A stretch of DNA of 64,000 nt from Shinella fusca (lineage in GTDB: Bacteria > Pseudomonadota > Alphaproteobacteria > Rhizobiales > Rhizobiaceae). Below the pieces are notes generated by a model, which searched no databases, had not been told where the DNA came from, and was given only the letters and a program-made list of their open reading frames with translations. The DNA lies in the NCBI RefSeq assembly GCF_014203155.1, contig NZ_JACHIK010000006.1, forward strand, positions 175,462 through 239,461, written 5' to 3'. The position numbers were made by a program, and so were the translations under genes. Positions 17,554 through 28,448 of the stretch are shown piece by piece (the first letter of the stretch is position 1; every line of letters starts with the position of its first letter).

Positions 17554-18594
17554 ATGTCAGTCACACCTGCAATGGACACGAAAGCGGCGGTAAGCGGCGG
17601 CAAGCGCAAGAAGAGCTTCGTCGAGCTGCTGTTCGAGGGCCGCGCCTTCTTCGCGCTGATCGCCATCGTCGTCGTCTTCTCGCTGATGTCGCCGAACTAC
17701 TTCACGCTCAACAACTTCCTGATCATGGCCTCGCATGTGGCCATCTTCGGCCTGCTCGCGGTCGGCATGCTGCTCGTCATCCTCAACGGCGGCATCGACC
17801 TGTCGGTCGGCTCGACGCTCGGGCTCGCCGGCGTCGTCGCCGGGTTCCTCATGCAGGGTGTGGCGCTGCCGCAGCTCGGCGTAATCCTCTATCCCTCCGT
17901 CTGGGTCGTCGTGGTGCTGACCTGCCTGCTCGGCGCGGTCGTCGGCGCGGTCAACGGCGTGCTGATCGCCTATCTGCGCGTGCCGGCCTTCGTGGCGACG
18001 CTCGGCGTGCTCTATGTCGCCCGCGGCATCGCGCTCCTGATGACCAACGGCCTTACCTACAACAATCTCGGCGGCCGTCCCGAGCTCGGCAATACCGGCT
18101 TCGACTGGCTCGGCTTCAACCGCCTCGGCGGCGTGCCGATCGGCGTCATCGTGCTGCTCGTCTTCGCCATCGTCTGCCATATCCTGCTCTCCCGCACGGC
18201 CTTCGGCCGCTGGCTCTACGCGTCCGGCGGCAACGAGCGTGCGGCGGAGCTTTCGGGCGTGCCGGTCAAGCGCGTGCAGATCACGGTCTATGTGCTTTCC
18301 GGCATCTGCGCGGCCGTCGCCGGCCTCGTGCTCTCCTCGCAGCTCACCTCGGCAGGGCCCACGGCCGGTACGACCTACGAGCTGACGGCGATTGCCGCCG
18401 TTGTCATCGGCGGGGCGGCGTTGACGGGCGGGCGCGGCACGGTCGTCGGCACCATGCTCGGCGCCTTCGTGATCGGCTTCCTGTCGGACGGCCTCGTGAT
18501 CATCGGGGTCTCGGCCTACTGGCAGACGGTCTTCACCGGCGCCGTCATCGTCACCGCGGTTCTTCTGAACAGCATCAAATACGGCCGCCGCTGA
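17554..18594 (+). CDS. eryF: Erythritol ABC importer permease EryF
   Basis: This 346-residue CUT2 (BPD_transp_2) permease has about 8-10 hydrophobic segments. The family signature LNGGIDLSVGSTLGLAGVVAG lies near residue 80, RVPAFVATLGVLYVARGIALL near 145 and SGGNERAAELSGVPVKRVQITVYVLSG near 225. It makes a homodimeric inner-membrane channel. It lies 12 nt after eryE, with GGAG just ahead of the start. The basic N-terminus (SGGKRKKSF) is cytoplasmic. Confidence 0.87.
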   Translation: MSVTPAMDTKAAVSGGKRKKSFVELLFEGRAFFALIAIVVVFSLMSPNYFTLNNFLIMASHVAIFGLLAVGMLLVILNGGIDLSVGSTLGLAGVVAGFLMQGVALPQLGVILYPSVWVVVVLTCLLGAVVGAVNGVLIAYLRVPAFVATLGVLYVARGIALLMTNGLTYNNLGGRPELGNTGFDWLGFNRLGGVPIGVIVLLVFAIVCHILLSRTAFGRWLYASGGNERAAELSGVPVKRVQITVYVLSGICAAVAGLVLSSQLTSAGPTAGTTYELTAIAAVVIGGAALTGGRGTVVGTMLGAFVIGFLSDGLVIIGVSAYWQTVFTGAVIVTAVLLNSIKYGRR

Positions 18595-18711
18595 GAAGCG
18601 GCGCCCGACTGGAACTGACCGCGGCCGGGAGAGGCGGACCATCGAATGGCCCGGAAGCGGAAAGTATTGCCGGAAACCGGCGCAACCGAACTCAACAAAG
18701 GGAGTGAGATC

Positions 18712-19659
18712 ATGTTCAAAAAAGGAATGCGTGTACTTTTCGCCGCAACGGCCGCCTTGCCGCTGCTTTTCAGCACCGCATGGGCCGAAGGCCTCATCAC
18801 GGTCATCGTCAACGACCCGTCGAACCCCTACTGGTTCACGGAAGGCGAAGTGGCCAAGAAGACGGCCGAGAGCCTCGGCTACACGGCCAATGTCGGCGCC
18901 CACAAGGGTGACACCAACACCGAGAGCAACCTGATCGACACGGCGATCACCAACAAGTCGGTCGCCATCATCCTCGATCCGGCGAATGCCGACGGTTCGG
19001 TCGGCGCGGTCAAGAAGGCCGTCGCCGCGGGCATCCCGGTCATCCTCGTCAATGCCGAGATCAACCAGGAAGGCCTTGCCAAGGCGCAGCTCGTCTCGAA
19101 CAACGCCCAGGGCGCAGCCCTCGGTGCCCAGCAGTGGGTCGAGGCTGTCGGCGACAAGGGCAAGTATGTCGAGCTCTTCGGCGCTCCCTCGGACAACAAT
19201 GCGGCGACCCGTTCGAACGGCTATGAGACCGTCCTGACGCAGTATCCGGACCTCGAAAAGGTCGCCAAGGAAGTGGCCGACTGGGACCGCACCAAGGGCC
19301 ATGACAAGATGCAGTCCATGCTGCAGGCTCATCCGGACATCATCGGCGTGATCAGCGGCAACGACGAAATGGCCCTCGGCGCCATCGCCGCCCTCAAGGA
19401 AGCCGGCAAGCTCGACCAGGTGAAGGTCGGCGGCTTCGACGGCTCGCCGGACGCGGTCGCCGCCATCAAGGCCGGCGAACTGCAGTACACCGTCCTCCAG
19501 CCGGTCGCCGTCTTCTCGGAACAGGCCGTCAAGCAGGCCGACAACCTGATCAAGAACGGCTCCACGGGCGTCGATACCGAAAAGCAGCTCTTCGATTGCC
19601 TCCTGATCACCAAGGACAATGTCGACAAGTACACCGCTCCCTTCGTCCTGAGCGAGTAA
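18712..19659 (+). CDS. eryG: Erythritol ABC importer substrate-binding protein EryG
   Basis: This 315-residue periplasmic-binding protein of the ribose-type (Peripla_BP_4) fold has a signal peptide MFKKGMRVLF...STAWA. The mature protein begins EGLITVIVNDPSNPYWF; IDTAITNKSVAIILDPANADGS and ISGNDEMALGAIAALKEAG line the ligand cleft. ATG18712 with AGGGAG upstream is chosen; an upstream in-frame start would bury the signal peptide. It lies 117 nt after the permease, leaving room for differential expression, and is followed by a GC hairpin. The ligand (erythritol or related polyol) is inferred from the divergent ery operon. Confidence 0.85.
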   Translation: MFKKGMRVLFAATAALPLLFSTAWAEGLITVIVNDPSNPYWFTEGEVAKKTAESLGYTANVGAHKGDTNTESNLIDTAITNKSVAIILDPANADGSVGAVKKAVAAGIPVILVNAEINQEGLAKAQLVSNNAQGAALGAQQWVEAVGDKGKYVELFGAPSDNNAATRSNGYETVLTQYPDLEKVAKEVADWDRTKGHDKMQSMLQAHPDIIGVISGNDEMALGAIAALKEAGKLDQVKVGGFDGSPDAVAAIKAGELQYTVLQPVAVFSEQAVKQADNLIKNGSTGVDTEKQLFDCLLITKDNVDKYTAPFVLSE

Positions 19660-19667
19660 GTCGATCC

Positions 19668-19691
19668 GGGGGCGCCCTTCGGGGCGCTCCC
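19668..19691 (+). terminator. GC-rich hairpin with TTCG loop after eryG
   Basis: GGGGGCGCCC (19668-19677) pairs fully with GGGCGCTCCC (19682-19691), including one G-T pair, around a TTCG tetraloop, 8 nt after the stop. No T-run follows. It may be a Rho-assisted end or an mRNA 3' stabiliser that lets some transcription pass into the deoR gene. Confidence 0.55.
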
Positions 19692-19779
19692 GACCCCAAC
19701 CCGGACCAGCTTGGCATTTTCCTTGCCGCCCGATACGAGATACGAAACCTCTATCTTCGCAGCATGGCAGGGTCTCCCC

Positions 19780-20619
19780 GTGAACAAGAAAGTCGACGTC
19801 AAGGATTTGCTTTCGGAAGAATTGCCGAGCGACAGCCGGCATGCGCGCCAGCTCGTGCGCCGCCGGATGATCGCCGAGACGGTCATCGCCGAAGGCTCCA
19901 TCCGCATCGAGGACCTGACCGAGCGCTTCGGCATCAGCCTCATGACGGCGCACCGCGATGTCGACGAGCTCGTCAGCCGCGGCCTCTTCCGCAAGACGCG
20001 CGGCATCGTCTCGGCCGCGCCCACGAGCCTGATCGAATCCTCCGACGTCTACCGCGCCACCAAGCAGGCGAGGGAAAAGAAGGCGGTCGCGAAGGCCGCC
20101 ATGCAATTCGTCGAGCCGGGGCAGGCGATCTTCATGGACGACGCCACGACCGTGCACGAGATGACCCGCTTCCTGCCGGCCAAGGTGCCGCTGACGGTCA
20201 TTACCAATTCGCTTGTCCTCATCAACGAGCTGAAGGAGGTGAGCGACCTCAACCTCATCTGTCTCGGCGGCCAGTTCTACCACTGGTGCAATGCCTTCAT
20301 GGGGCACATCACCACCAACGAGATCCGCCGGCTGCGCGCCGATACCGTTTTCATGTCGCTGTCGGCCATCGTCGACGACGTGGTCTACCACCAGTCGCCG
20401 GAGACGGTGGAGACCAAGCGGGCGATGTTCGAAAGCGCCTCGCGCCGCGTGCTTCTGGCCGACCACACCAAGTTCGAGCGGCGCGCGCTGCATCACTTCG
20501 CGACGCTCCAGGAGTTCGACGCGGTGATCGTCGACGAGGATATCCCGATCTCCCATCTTTCGCGCATGCGGGCCAAGGGGATCAACGTCATCGTGGCGGA
20601 CGGGGAACGGGCCGGCTGA
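19780..20619 (+). CDS. DeoR-family regulator of the kinase/dehydrogenase operon
   Basis: This 279-residue DeoR/GlpR-type regulator has its HTH at about residues 45-75 (IRIEDLTERFGISLMTAHRDVDELVSRGLFRKTRG). A DeoRC sensor follows with FMDDATTVHEMTRFLP and VITNSLVLINEL. GTG19780 is chosen because the upstream in-frame TTG at 19711 has poor initiation context. It heads the plus-strand set kinase - GlpD-like - DhaKL and is presumably their repressor, sensing a phosphorylated C3/C4 intermediate. It is clearly distinct from EryR at 8675-9448. No operator could be fixed in its short upstream region. Confidence 0.8.
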   Translation: MNKKVDVKDLLSEELPSDSRHARQLVRRRMIAETVIAEGSIRIEDLTERFGISLMTAHRDVDELVSRGLFRKTRGIVSAAPTSLIESSDVYRATKQAREKKAVAKAAMQFVEPGQAIFMDDATTVHEMTRFLPAKVPLTVITNSLVLINELKEVSDLNLICLGGQFYHWCNAFMGHITTNEIRRLRADTVFMSLSAIVDDVVYHQSPETVETKRAMFESASRRVLLADHTKFERRALHHFATLQEFDAVIVDEDIPISHLSRMRAKGINVIVADGERAG

Positions 20620-20689
20620 GGCTGCCGCTGCCGCGGTTGCCCGTCATGCCGGTCGCCGTTCCGCCATTCGCTTGAGAATGGAGGCATGG

Positions 20690-22207
20690 ATGCCCTGCAT
20701 CATGGGTATAGACAGCGGCCTGACGGTGACCAAGGCCGTCATCTTCGACGCGGACGGGACGGTGCTTGCCATAGCCCGGCGACGCGTTCCCCAGCTGATC
20801 CCCGCGCCGCAGCATGTCGAGCGCGACATGGACGGTCTCTGGTCCGCGACCGCCGATGCCATAAGCGAGGCGGTGGCCGCCTGCGGGCGCCCGGCTTCCG
20901 ATATCGTCGCGATTGCCGCGACGGCCCATGGCGACGGCATCTACCTGCTCGACGGGGACCGTCGGCCGCTCGGCAACGCCATCGTCTCGCTCGACACGCG
21001 CGCCGGCGCGATTGCCGATGCGTGGAACGAGGGCGAGGTCGGCGCACGCTCGCTGGACCTGACCGGCCAGAAGCCGCACGCTTCCGCGCCCTCCGCGATC
21101 CTCTACTGGATCCGCGAGCACCAGCCGGAGCGTTATGCCCGCATCGCCCATTTCATCGCCGCGAAGGACTGGCTGCGCTTCTGCCTCACCGGCACCATCG
21201 GCACGGACCGCACGGAGGCGAGCACGTCCTTCACCGATGTGCGCACGCAGGACTATGCCGAGGAGGCCTTCCGCCTCTTCGGGCTGGAGCGCCTTGCCGG
21301 CCGGCAGCCGCCGATGGCGGCGTCCACCGAGGTCGTCGGCGGCGTGAGCGCAGAAACCGCGCGGCTGACGGGGCTCGTCGCTGGCACGCCCGTCATGGCC
21401 GGCCTCCACGACGTCACGGCCTCCGCACTCGGCATGGGCGGCTATGGCGAGGGCATGGTGGCGGTCATTGCCGGCACCTATTCCATCAACGAGACGGTGT
21501 CCCGCGCGCCGAAGGTCGACGGCCGCTGGTTCTGCCGCAACGGCATCCTGCCCGGCGAATGGAACAGCATGTCCATCTCGCCTGCCTCCACGGCCAATTA
21601 CGACTGGTTCATCGACCAGTTCTGCGCCGCCGACGCGCGGCAGGCCGAAGCCGCCGGCGAAAGCATCCATGCGGTTCTCGGCAGGGAGTTCGAGGCCGCC
21701 TGCAAGCGCCCGTCGGGCGTCTTCTTCCATCCCTATCTCTTCGGCTCGCCCTTCGGCGGGGCGTCGAGCGCCGGGTTCTACGGCCTCAATGCCTGGCACG
21801 ACCGGGGCGATCTGGTGCGCGCGGTGCTGGAAGGCATCGCCTTCAACCACCGGGTCCATGTCGATGCGCTTCGTGACGGTTTCGCGCCGGCCGCCGCGCG
21901 GCTGACGGGCGGCATCTCGCGCAACCCCGCCATGGCCGGTCTCTTCGCCGATATCCTCGGCATGCCGGTCACCGCGACGCGCACCGAGGAGGCGGCGGCC
22001 TGGGGCGCGGCGCTCTGTGCGGGAGCGGGCGCCGGGCTCTTCGCCTCGCCGACCGACGATCCGCGCGACCTTGCCGCCATCGAAACGACCTACCGGCCCG
22101 ACCCCGTCCGGCAACGGGCCTATGACGAGAAATACCGCGTCTTCCTCGACCTCGCCGAGGCGATGAAGCCGCTCTGGCCGACGCTGCGGCGTCTCGGCGC
22201 GGAATAA
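20690..22207 (+). CDS. FGGY-family carbohydrate kinase, polyol or ketose substrate unknown
   Basis: This 505-residue FGGY kinase has the N-terminal P-loop IMGIDSGLTVTKAVIFD, the segment IAATAHGDGIYLLD, and the C-terminal ligand/ATP region RLTGGISRNPAMAGLFADILGMPV with WGAALCAGAG. The start ATG20690 has GGAGG six bases upstream. Together with the adjacent GlpD-like enzyme it resembles the EryA/EryB pair, suggesting phosphorylation of a polyol that is then oxidised. The AHGDG region is also reminiscent of L-xylulose/L-ribulose-type kinases, so a ketose substrate is possible. It cannot be assigned further from sequence alone. Confidence 0.85.
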   Translation: MPCIMGIDSGLTVTKAVIFDADGTVLAIARRRVPQLIPAPQHVERDMDGLWSATADAISEAVAACGRPASDIVAIAATAHGDGIYLLDGDRRPLGNAIVSLDTRAGAIADAWNEGEVGARSLDLTGQKPHASAPSAILYWIREHQPERYARIAHFIAAKDWLRFCLTGTIGTDRTEASTSFTDVRTQDYAEEAFRLFGLERLAGRQPPMAASTEVVGGVSAETARLTGLVAGTPVMAGLHDVTASALGMGGYGEGMVAVIAGTYSINETVSRAPKVDGRWFCRNGILPGEWNSMSISPASTANYDWFIDQFCAADARQAEAAGESIHAVLGREFEAACKRPSGVFFHPYLFGSPFGGASSAGFYGLNAWHDRGDLVRAVLEGIAFNHRVHVDALRDGFAPAAARLTGGISRNPAMAGLFADILGMPVTATRTEEAAAWGAALCAGAGAGLFASPTDDPRDLAAIETTYRPDPVRQRAYDEKYRVFLDLAEAMKPLWPTLRRLGAE

Positions 22208-22224
22208 GAGCAGGAATACCCATC

Positions 22225-23898
22225 ATGACGGACATCACAGCCGGCACGGTCGAGACCTTCGACGTCGTCATCCTCGGCGCCGGCATCAACGGGGCAGGGC
22301 TCTTCCGCGACCTCTGCCTTCAGGGCCTCAAGTGCCTGATCGTCGACAAGGCCGATTTCGGCTCCGGCACCAGCGCCGCACCCTCGCGCCTCATCCACGG
22401 CGGCATCAAGTACCTGGAGACGGGCGAGCTCGGCCTCGTCGCGCAGTCGACGCTGGAGCGCAACCTGCTGCTGCGCAACGCCCCCCATTGCGTGGAGCCG
22501 CTGCCGACCTTCATTCCCTCCTTCTCGCTGATGAAGGGGGCCTTCGCGGCGCTGCGCACGCTCTTCGGCTCTACCACGGCCCCGCGCAGCCGCGGCGCCG
22601 TGCTCATCAAGATCGGCCTTGCCCTCTACGACCTCTACGGCGCGCGCCATCGCGTCATGCCGAAACACCGGTTCTTCTTCCGCCGCCGGGCGCTTGCGGA
22701 AATGCCGGCGATCACCCCGCGCATCGTCGCCGGCGGCATCTATTACGACGCCAAGATCAGCCGGCCGGAGCGGCTCGTCTGGGAACTGGTGCGCGACGGC
22801 CTTAATGCGAGCCCCGCTTCCGCCGCCATGAACGATACGGCGCTGCTCGGGCAGGCGGACGGCGTGCTGCGGCTGCGAGACGGGGACGGCGGCGAGCGGC
22901 TGGTCCGCGCCGGCATCGTCGTCAACGGCGCGGGGCCGTGGATCGACCATGTCAATGCGACGCTCGGCATTCTCGGCAAGCTGATCGGCGGCACCAAGGG
23001 CTCGCACATCCTGCTGCGGCATCCCGAGCTCGTTAAAAGCCTCAAGGGCCGCATGATCTATTTCGAGGCGGACGACGGGCGCATCTGCCTCGTCTACGAT
23101 TTCCTCGGCCTCGCGCTCGTCGGCTCGACGGACATCAAGGCCGACAATCCGGATACGGTGCGCTGCGAGGAGGAGGAGATCGACTACTTCCTCGCCAGCC
23201 TTCGCTCGCTGCTGCCGAAGCTGGAGTTCGGCCGCGAGCAGATCGTCTATGCCTATAGCGGCATCCGCCCGCTGCCGGCCTCGGATGCCAGCCAGCCCGG
23301 CCTCATCAGCCGCGACCATTCGGCGCCGGTGGCCGAGCCGGCCGAAGGGCGGCCGTTCCCGGTCGTCTCGCTCGTCGGCGGCAAGTGGACGACCTTCCGC
23401 GGCTTTGCCGAGGAGGTGGCCGATACGATCCTTTCCCGCCTCGGCCGCAGCCGCAAGGTCAGCACGCAGATGCTGCCGATCGGCGGCGGGCGCGGCTTTC
23501 CGGTGGATGGCAAGGCCCGTGAGGTCTGGCTCTCCGAACGCGCCGGGCGGAGCGGCCTGCCCGCGGTGCGCGTTTCCGCGCTGCTGGCGCGTTACGGCAC
23601 GACGGCCGATGCCGTGCTTGCGCATATCGCGGCGGTCGGCGATGCGCCGCTCGCCCATGTCGAGGGCTACGGCCGCGCGGAGATCGACTGGATCGCCCGC
23701 AACGAGATGGTTCGCCACCTTGCCGATATCGTCATGCGCCGCACGACGCTCGCCATCGAGGGCGGGCTGACGGCGGCGGGCATCGGGGAGATTGCCGGCG
23801 TGGCGGCCGCGGCGCTCGGCTGGAGCGACGAGCGGCGAGAAAAGGAGATCGCGGCGGTCACGGCGCATCTGGCAAGGTTCAACCGCGTCGCCCTTTGA
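22225..23898 (+). CDS. GlpD-like FAD polyol-phosphate dehydrogenase
   Basis: This 557-residue FAD-dependent enzyme of the glycerol-3-phosphate dehydrogenase family has the Rossmann stretch VVILGAGINGAGLFRDLCLQG, then GTSAAPSRLIHGGIKYLE and GGTKGSHILLRHPEL, and a C-terminal helical domain. It is about 55 residues longer than EryB at 11477-12988 and is clearly a divergent paralogue. It presumably oxidises the product of the adjacent FGGY kinase to a ketose phosphate and feeds electrons to quinone. Glycerol 3-phosphate is the conservative alternative substrate. It lies 17 nt after the kinase. Confidence 0.82.
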   Translation: MTDITAGTVETFDVVILGAGINGAGLFRDLCLQGLKCLIVDKADFGSGTSAAPSRLIHGGIKYLETGELGLVAQSTLERNLLLRNAPHCVEPLPTFIPSFSLMKGAFAALRTLFGSTTAPRSRGAVLIKIGLALYDLYGARHRVMPKHRFFFRRRALAEMPAITPRIVAGGIYYDAKISRPERLVWELVRDGLNASPASAAMNDTALLGQADGVLRLRDGDGGERLVRAGIVVNGAGPWIDHVNATLGILGKLIGGTKGSHILLRHPELVKSLKGRMIYFEADDGRICLVYDFLGLALVGSTDIKADNPDTVRCEEEEIDYFLASLRSLLPKLEFGREQIVYAYSGIRPLPASDASQPGLISRDHSAPVAEPAEGRPFPVVSLVGGKWTTFRGFAEEVADTILSRLGRSRKVSTQMLPIGGGRGFPVDGKAREVWLSERAGRSGLPAVRVSALLARYGTTADAVLAHIAAVGDAPLAHVEGYGRAEIDWIARNEMVRHLADIVMRRTTLAIEGGLTAAGIGEIAGVAAAALGWSDERREKEIAAVTAHLARFNRVAL

Positions 23899-23967
23899 GG
23901 CCTTTGCCCTTTCCGCGGGCCGATCCATGTTGCATCTTCGGGGCCTGATCGCCCGCAGGAGGATTTC

Positions 23968-25668
23968 ATGACCAAGATCGTCGACGACCCGGAGGCCTTC
24001 GCCTCGTCCGCCCTTGCGGGCTTTTCCCGCGTCTATGGCCGCTATGTCCGGCTGGTGAAGGGCGGTGTCGTCCGCTCGACGGCGGTGCCGAGAGGCAAGG
24101 TCTCGGTCATTGTCGGCGGCGGGTCGGGCCATTATCCGGCCTTCGCCGGCTATGTCGGCCCCGGCATGGCGGATGCGGCCGTGGCGGGCGAGATCTTCGC
24201 CTCGCCCTCGACGGCGGCGGTCGCGCGGGTCTGCCGCAACGCGGACCATGGCGGCGGCATCGTCCTCGGCTTCGGCAACTATGCCGGCGACGTCCTCAAT
24301 TTCGGCGTTGCGGCGGAGCGCCTGCGCGCCGAAGGCATCGACGTGCGCATCGTCACGGTGACCGACGACGTGGCGAGCGCGCCGCCCGACCGGCCCCTGC
24401 AGCGCCGCGGCATCGCGGGCGATTTCGTGGTCTTCAAGGTCGCCGGCGCGGCGGCGGAGGCCGGCCTTTCCATCGGCGAGGTCGAGCGCGTCACCCGGCT
24501 TGCCAACAGCCGCACCTTTTCCTTCGGCGTCGCTTTCGGCGGCTGCACCCTGCCGGGCGCGAAGGAGCCGCTCTTCACCGTGCCGAAGGGCATGATGGCG
24601 CTCGGCCTCGGCATCCACGGCGAGCCCGGCATCCGCGATACGGACATCGTGCCGGCAAGCGACCTGGCAAGGCTCCTGGTGGAGACCGTCCTTGCGGAAC
24701 GCCCTGCCGGCGCAGGCCGCGCCGCCGTTCTGCTCAACGGCCTCGGCGCCACCAAGTACGAGGAGCTCTTCGTCCTCTGGGGCGTGGTGGAAAGCCTGCT
24801 GCAGGCATCGGGCGTCGATCTCGTCGCGCCCGAAGTCGGCGAATATGTCACCAGCCTCGACATGCAGGGCTGCTCGCTGACGGTGATGTGGCTCGACGAG
24901 GAACTGGAACGCTACTGGCTCGCACCGTGCGACACGCCCGTCTTCCGCCGCGGCGAGACGCTTCGCACGCAGCCGGCGGCGGCAAGGGCCGATGTGGAGG
25001 ACGAGGCGCTGCGCTTCGGCCCGGCCTCTCCCGCGTCGCAGGAGAGCGCCCGCTGCCTTGCCGGCATCCTCGACGCCATGGTCTCCGTCCTCGGCGAGGC
25101 CGAAGCCGAACTCGGCCGCATCGACGCCTTTGCCGGCGACGGCGACCACGGGCAGGGCATGCGGCGCGGAGCGGGCGCTGCGCGTGAGGCGATCCAAAGG
25201 GCCGTTGCCGGCGGCGCCGGTGCAAGGAGTGCGCTTGCGGCCGCGGGCGATGCCTGGGCGGACCGCGCCGGCGGCACGTCCGGCGCCATCTGGGGGCTGC
25301 TGCTCCGCTCGTGGAGCTCGGCTTTCTCCGACGGGGAAGCTGTCGGCGAGGCGGATGCGGTGCGCGGCGCGCGCCTTGCGCTCGACGACGTGATGCGGCT
25401 CGGCGGAGCGAAGCCGGGCGACAAGACGCTGGTTGACGCCTTCGTGCCCTTCGTCGAGGCGCTGGAAGCCGGGCACGCGGAGGGCCTGCCGCTGAAGGCC
25501 GCATGGCATAAGGCGAGCGCCATCTGCGAGGAGGCCGCGCAGGCAACGGCGCCGCTCGTTCCGCGGCTCGGGCGCGCCCGCCCGCTCGCCGAGCGCAGCG
25601 TCGGCCATCCCGATGCCGGCGCCGTCTCCCTCGCACTGATCGCAAGGACCATCGCCGAACGCCTCTGA
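23968..25668 (+). CDS. Fused DhaK-DhaL ketose kinase (dihydroxyacetone/erythrulose kinase family)
   Basis: This 566-residue single-chain kinase has an N-terminal DhaK domain (about 1-330) with VGGGSGHYPAFAGYVGPGM. H217 lies in LGIHGEPG, the histidine that binds the ketose covalently in this family. A C-terminal DhaL ATP domain (about 365-566) has the Mg-binding aspartates in AGDGDHGQGM (D391, D393). It should phosphorylate dihydroxyacetone or a ketotetrose with ATP, without needing PTS DhaM. LerK/DerK erythrulose kinases of tetritol pathways belong to this family, and erythrulose phosphates are the currency of the flanking ery and apiose genes. The substrate assignment is inference. A strong terminator follows. 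Confidence 0.85.
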   Translation: MTKIVDDPEAFASSALAGFSRVYGRYVRLVKGGVVRSTAVPRGKVSVIVGGGSGHYPAFAGYVGPGMADAAVAGEIFASPSTAAVARVCRNADHGGGIVLGFGNYAGDVLNFGVAAERLRAEGIDVRIVTVTDDVASAPPDRPLQRRGIAGDFVVFKVAGAAAEAGLSIGEVERVTRLANSRTFSFGVAFGGCTLPGAKEPLFTVPKGMMALGLGIHGEPGIRDTDIVPASDLARLLVETVLAERPAGAGRAAVLLNGLGATKYEELFVLWGVVESLLQASGVDLVAPEVGEYVTSLDMQGCSLTVMWLDEELERYWLAPCDTPVFRRGETLRTQPAAARADVEDEALRFGPASPASQESARCLAGILDAMVSVLGEAEAELGRIDAFAGDGDHGQGMRRGAGAAREAIQRAVAGGAGARSALAAAGDAWADRAGGTSGAIWGLLLRSWSSAFSDGEAVGEADAVRGARLALDDVMRLGGAKPGDKTLVDAFVPFVEALEAGHAEGLPLKAAWHKASAICEEAAQATAPLVPRLGRARPLAERSVGHPDAGAVSLALIARTIAERL

Positions 25669-25697
25669 GCGGTTTTCCCTATTATCCGGATCATCGG

Positions 25698-25728
25698 GCC
25701 GAACGTCGCAGGACGTTCGGCTTTTTTT
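25698..25728 (+). terminator. Rho-independent terminator of the kinase operon
   Basis: A perfect 10-bp stem, GCCGAACGTC (25698-25707) and GACGTTCGGC (25712-25721), with loop GCAG is followed at once by seven Ts (25722-25728). It ends the deoR-kinase-glpD-dhaKL operon and separates it from the apiose promoter. Confidence 0.92.
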
Positions 25729-25769
25729 GCGCTGTTCATGAAGACATCACATATTTACAGAGATAGTCA

Positions 25770-25798
25770 TTGACATGTCATACCAGTTGAAGGATATA
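25770..25798 (+). promoter_or_regulatory. apnO promoter with putative GntR operator
   Basis: TTGACA (25770-25775) and GATATA (25793-25798) are 17 bases apart. In the spacer lies ATACCAGTTG (25780-25789), which recurs exactly at 34724-34733 in front of the RuBisCO-like gene. A site between -35 and -10 would let the GntR regulator at 33912-34628 block initiation of both transcripts. Confidence 0.6.
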
Positions 25799-25880
25799 AG
25801 CTCACGCCGGGTTGCCCGGAGGAGGAAATTCCGGCCGGACAGGCTCGTCGTCCGGTCGTGCGCATTCAGGGAGGTCTTCG

Positions 25881-27744
<1,864 letters not shown>

Positions 27745-27811
27745 TCTTCGAAAGAAGCGGGCGCGGGGTGATCGCCATCCCGCGCCCTGCCATATGCCGG
27801 AGTACCGACCC

Positions 27812-28447
27812 ATGCGCTTCAAGGCCGCCGCCGTCATCGTGTTCGCCGCAGCTTTCGGGCTCGCCGGCTGCAAGTTCGTGAAAACCGCCGACAAGGAAAA
27901 AGAGGATCAGGCCGGGGCCTTCGATCCCGACACGCTCGTTGCCGAAATGTGGGACGGCAAGGTGCTGCCCTATCTCGAAAAGCGCGCCGCCCCCCTTGCG
28001 GAGGTGCTGGCGGCGACGGCCGCCGATCCCGACGCGGCGGGCCGGAAATACGGCTACAAGGCAAAGCAGGGCAATGCGCCCTGGACCTTCATGGCGAAGG
28101 TCGACGGCGTGATCGTCGCGGAAGAGACCAATTCGCGCGCGGCCTATGTCGACGTCGACGTCGACGGCGACGCCAAGGCGGATGTGCGCGTTTCCATCGG
28201 CCCGGCCATCCGCGGCACGGCGCTGCGCGACTGCCTCGACTTCGTCGATTTCAACGCCTTCAAGAACCAGATCGAATGGGCGCAGTTCGGCAAGGCGTTC
28301 AACACCCATGTGAACGCCACAATTCTGGAAAAGCTGCCGCGCGAGGGGCTGACGGGCAAGACGGTGACGGCGACGGGCGCCTATCCGCTGCCGGCCAAGG
28401 GGCAGTTGCCGCAGCTCGTCCCCGCCACCATCGCCATCGGAGGCTGA
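27812..28447 (+). CDS. DUF2291 lipoprotein of the apiose importer operon
   Basis: This 211-residue predicted lipoprotein has N-terminal MRFKAAAVIVFAAAFGLAGC with lipobox LAGC, followed by a charged linker KFVKTADKEKED. The remainder matches the DUF2291 protein at 15350-16003 in several blocks (KYGYKAKQG, VRVSIGPAIRGTALRD, NAFKNQIEWAQFGKAFN). Function is unknown. Here the protein would be anchored by lipid, whereas the other copy has a transmembrane anchor, so both place the same domain at the periplasmic face of a membrane beside a CUT2 importer. ATG27812 follows CCGGAG by 9 nt; the ATG at 27794 is rejected because the lipoprotein signal fits from the second. Confidence 0.83.
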   Translation: MRFKAAAVIVFAAAFGLAGCKFVKTADKEKEDQAGAFDPDTLVAEMWDGKVLPYLEKRAAPLAEVLAATAADPDAAGRKYGYKAKQGNAPWTFMAKVDGVIVAEETNSRAAYVDVDVDGDAKADVRVSIGPAIRGTALRDCLDFVDFNAFKNQIEWAQFGKAFNTHVNATILEKLPREGLTGKTVTATGAYPLPAKGQLPQLVPATIAIGG

Positions 28448-28448
28448 C

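Noticed and set aside
17557..20556. Minus-strand frame of about 1000 codons opposite eryF, eryG and the deoR gene
   Set aside because: Shadow of real genes; no ribosome site, no family motif and biased composition.
22120..25608. Very long minus-strand reading frame (over 1100 codons) opposite the kinase/GlpD/DhaKL genes
   Set aside because: It runs antisense to three well-motifed plus-strand genes, lacks any domain pattern and is rich in Arg/Ala/Gly/Asp, as expected for the shadow frame of high-GC coding DNA.
27794..27811. Earlier ATG as start of the second DUF2291 protein
   Set aside because: It would place six polar residues before a textbook lipoprotein signal; ATG27812 is better spaced from CCGGAG.
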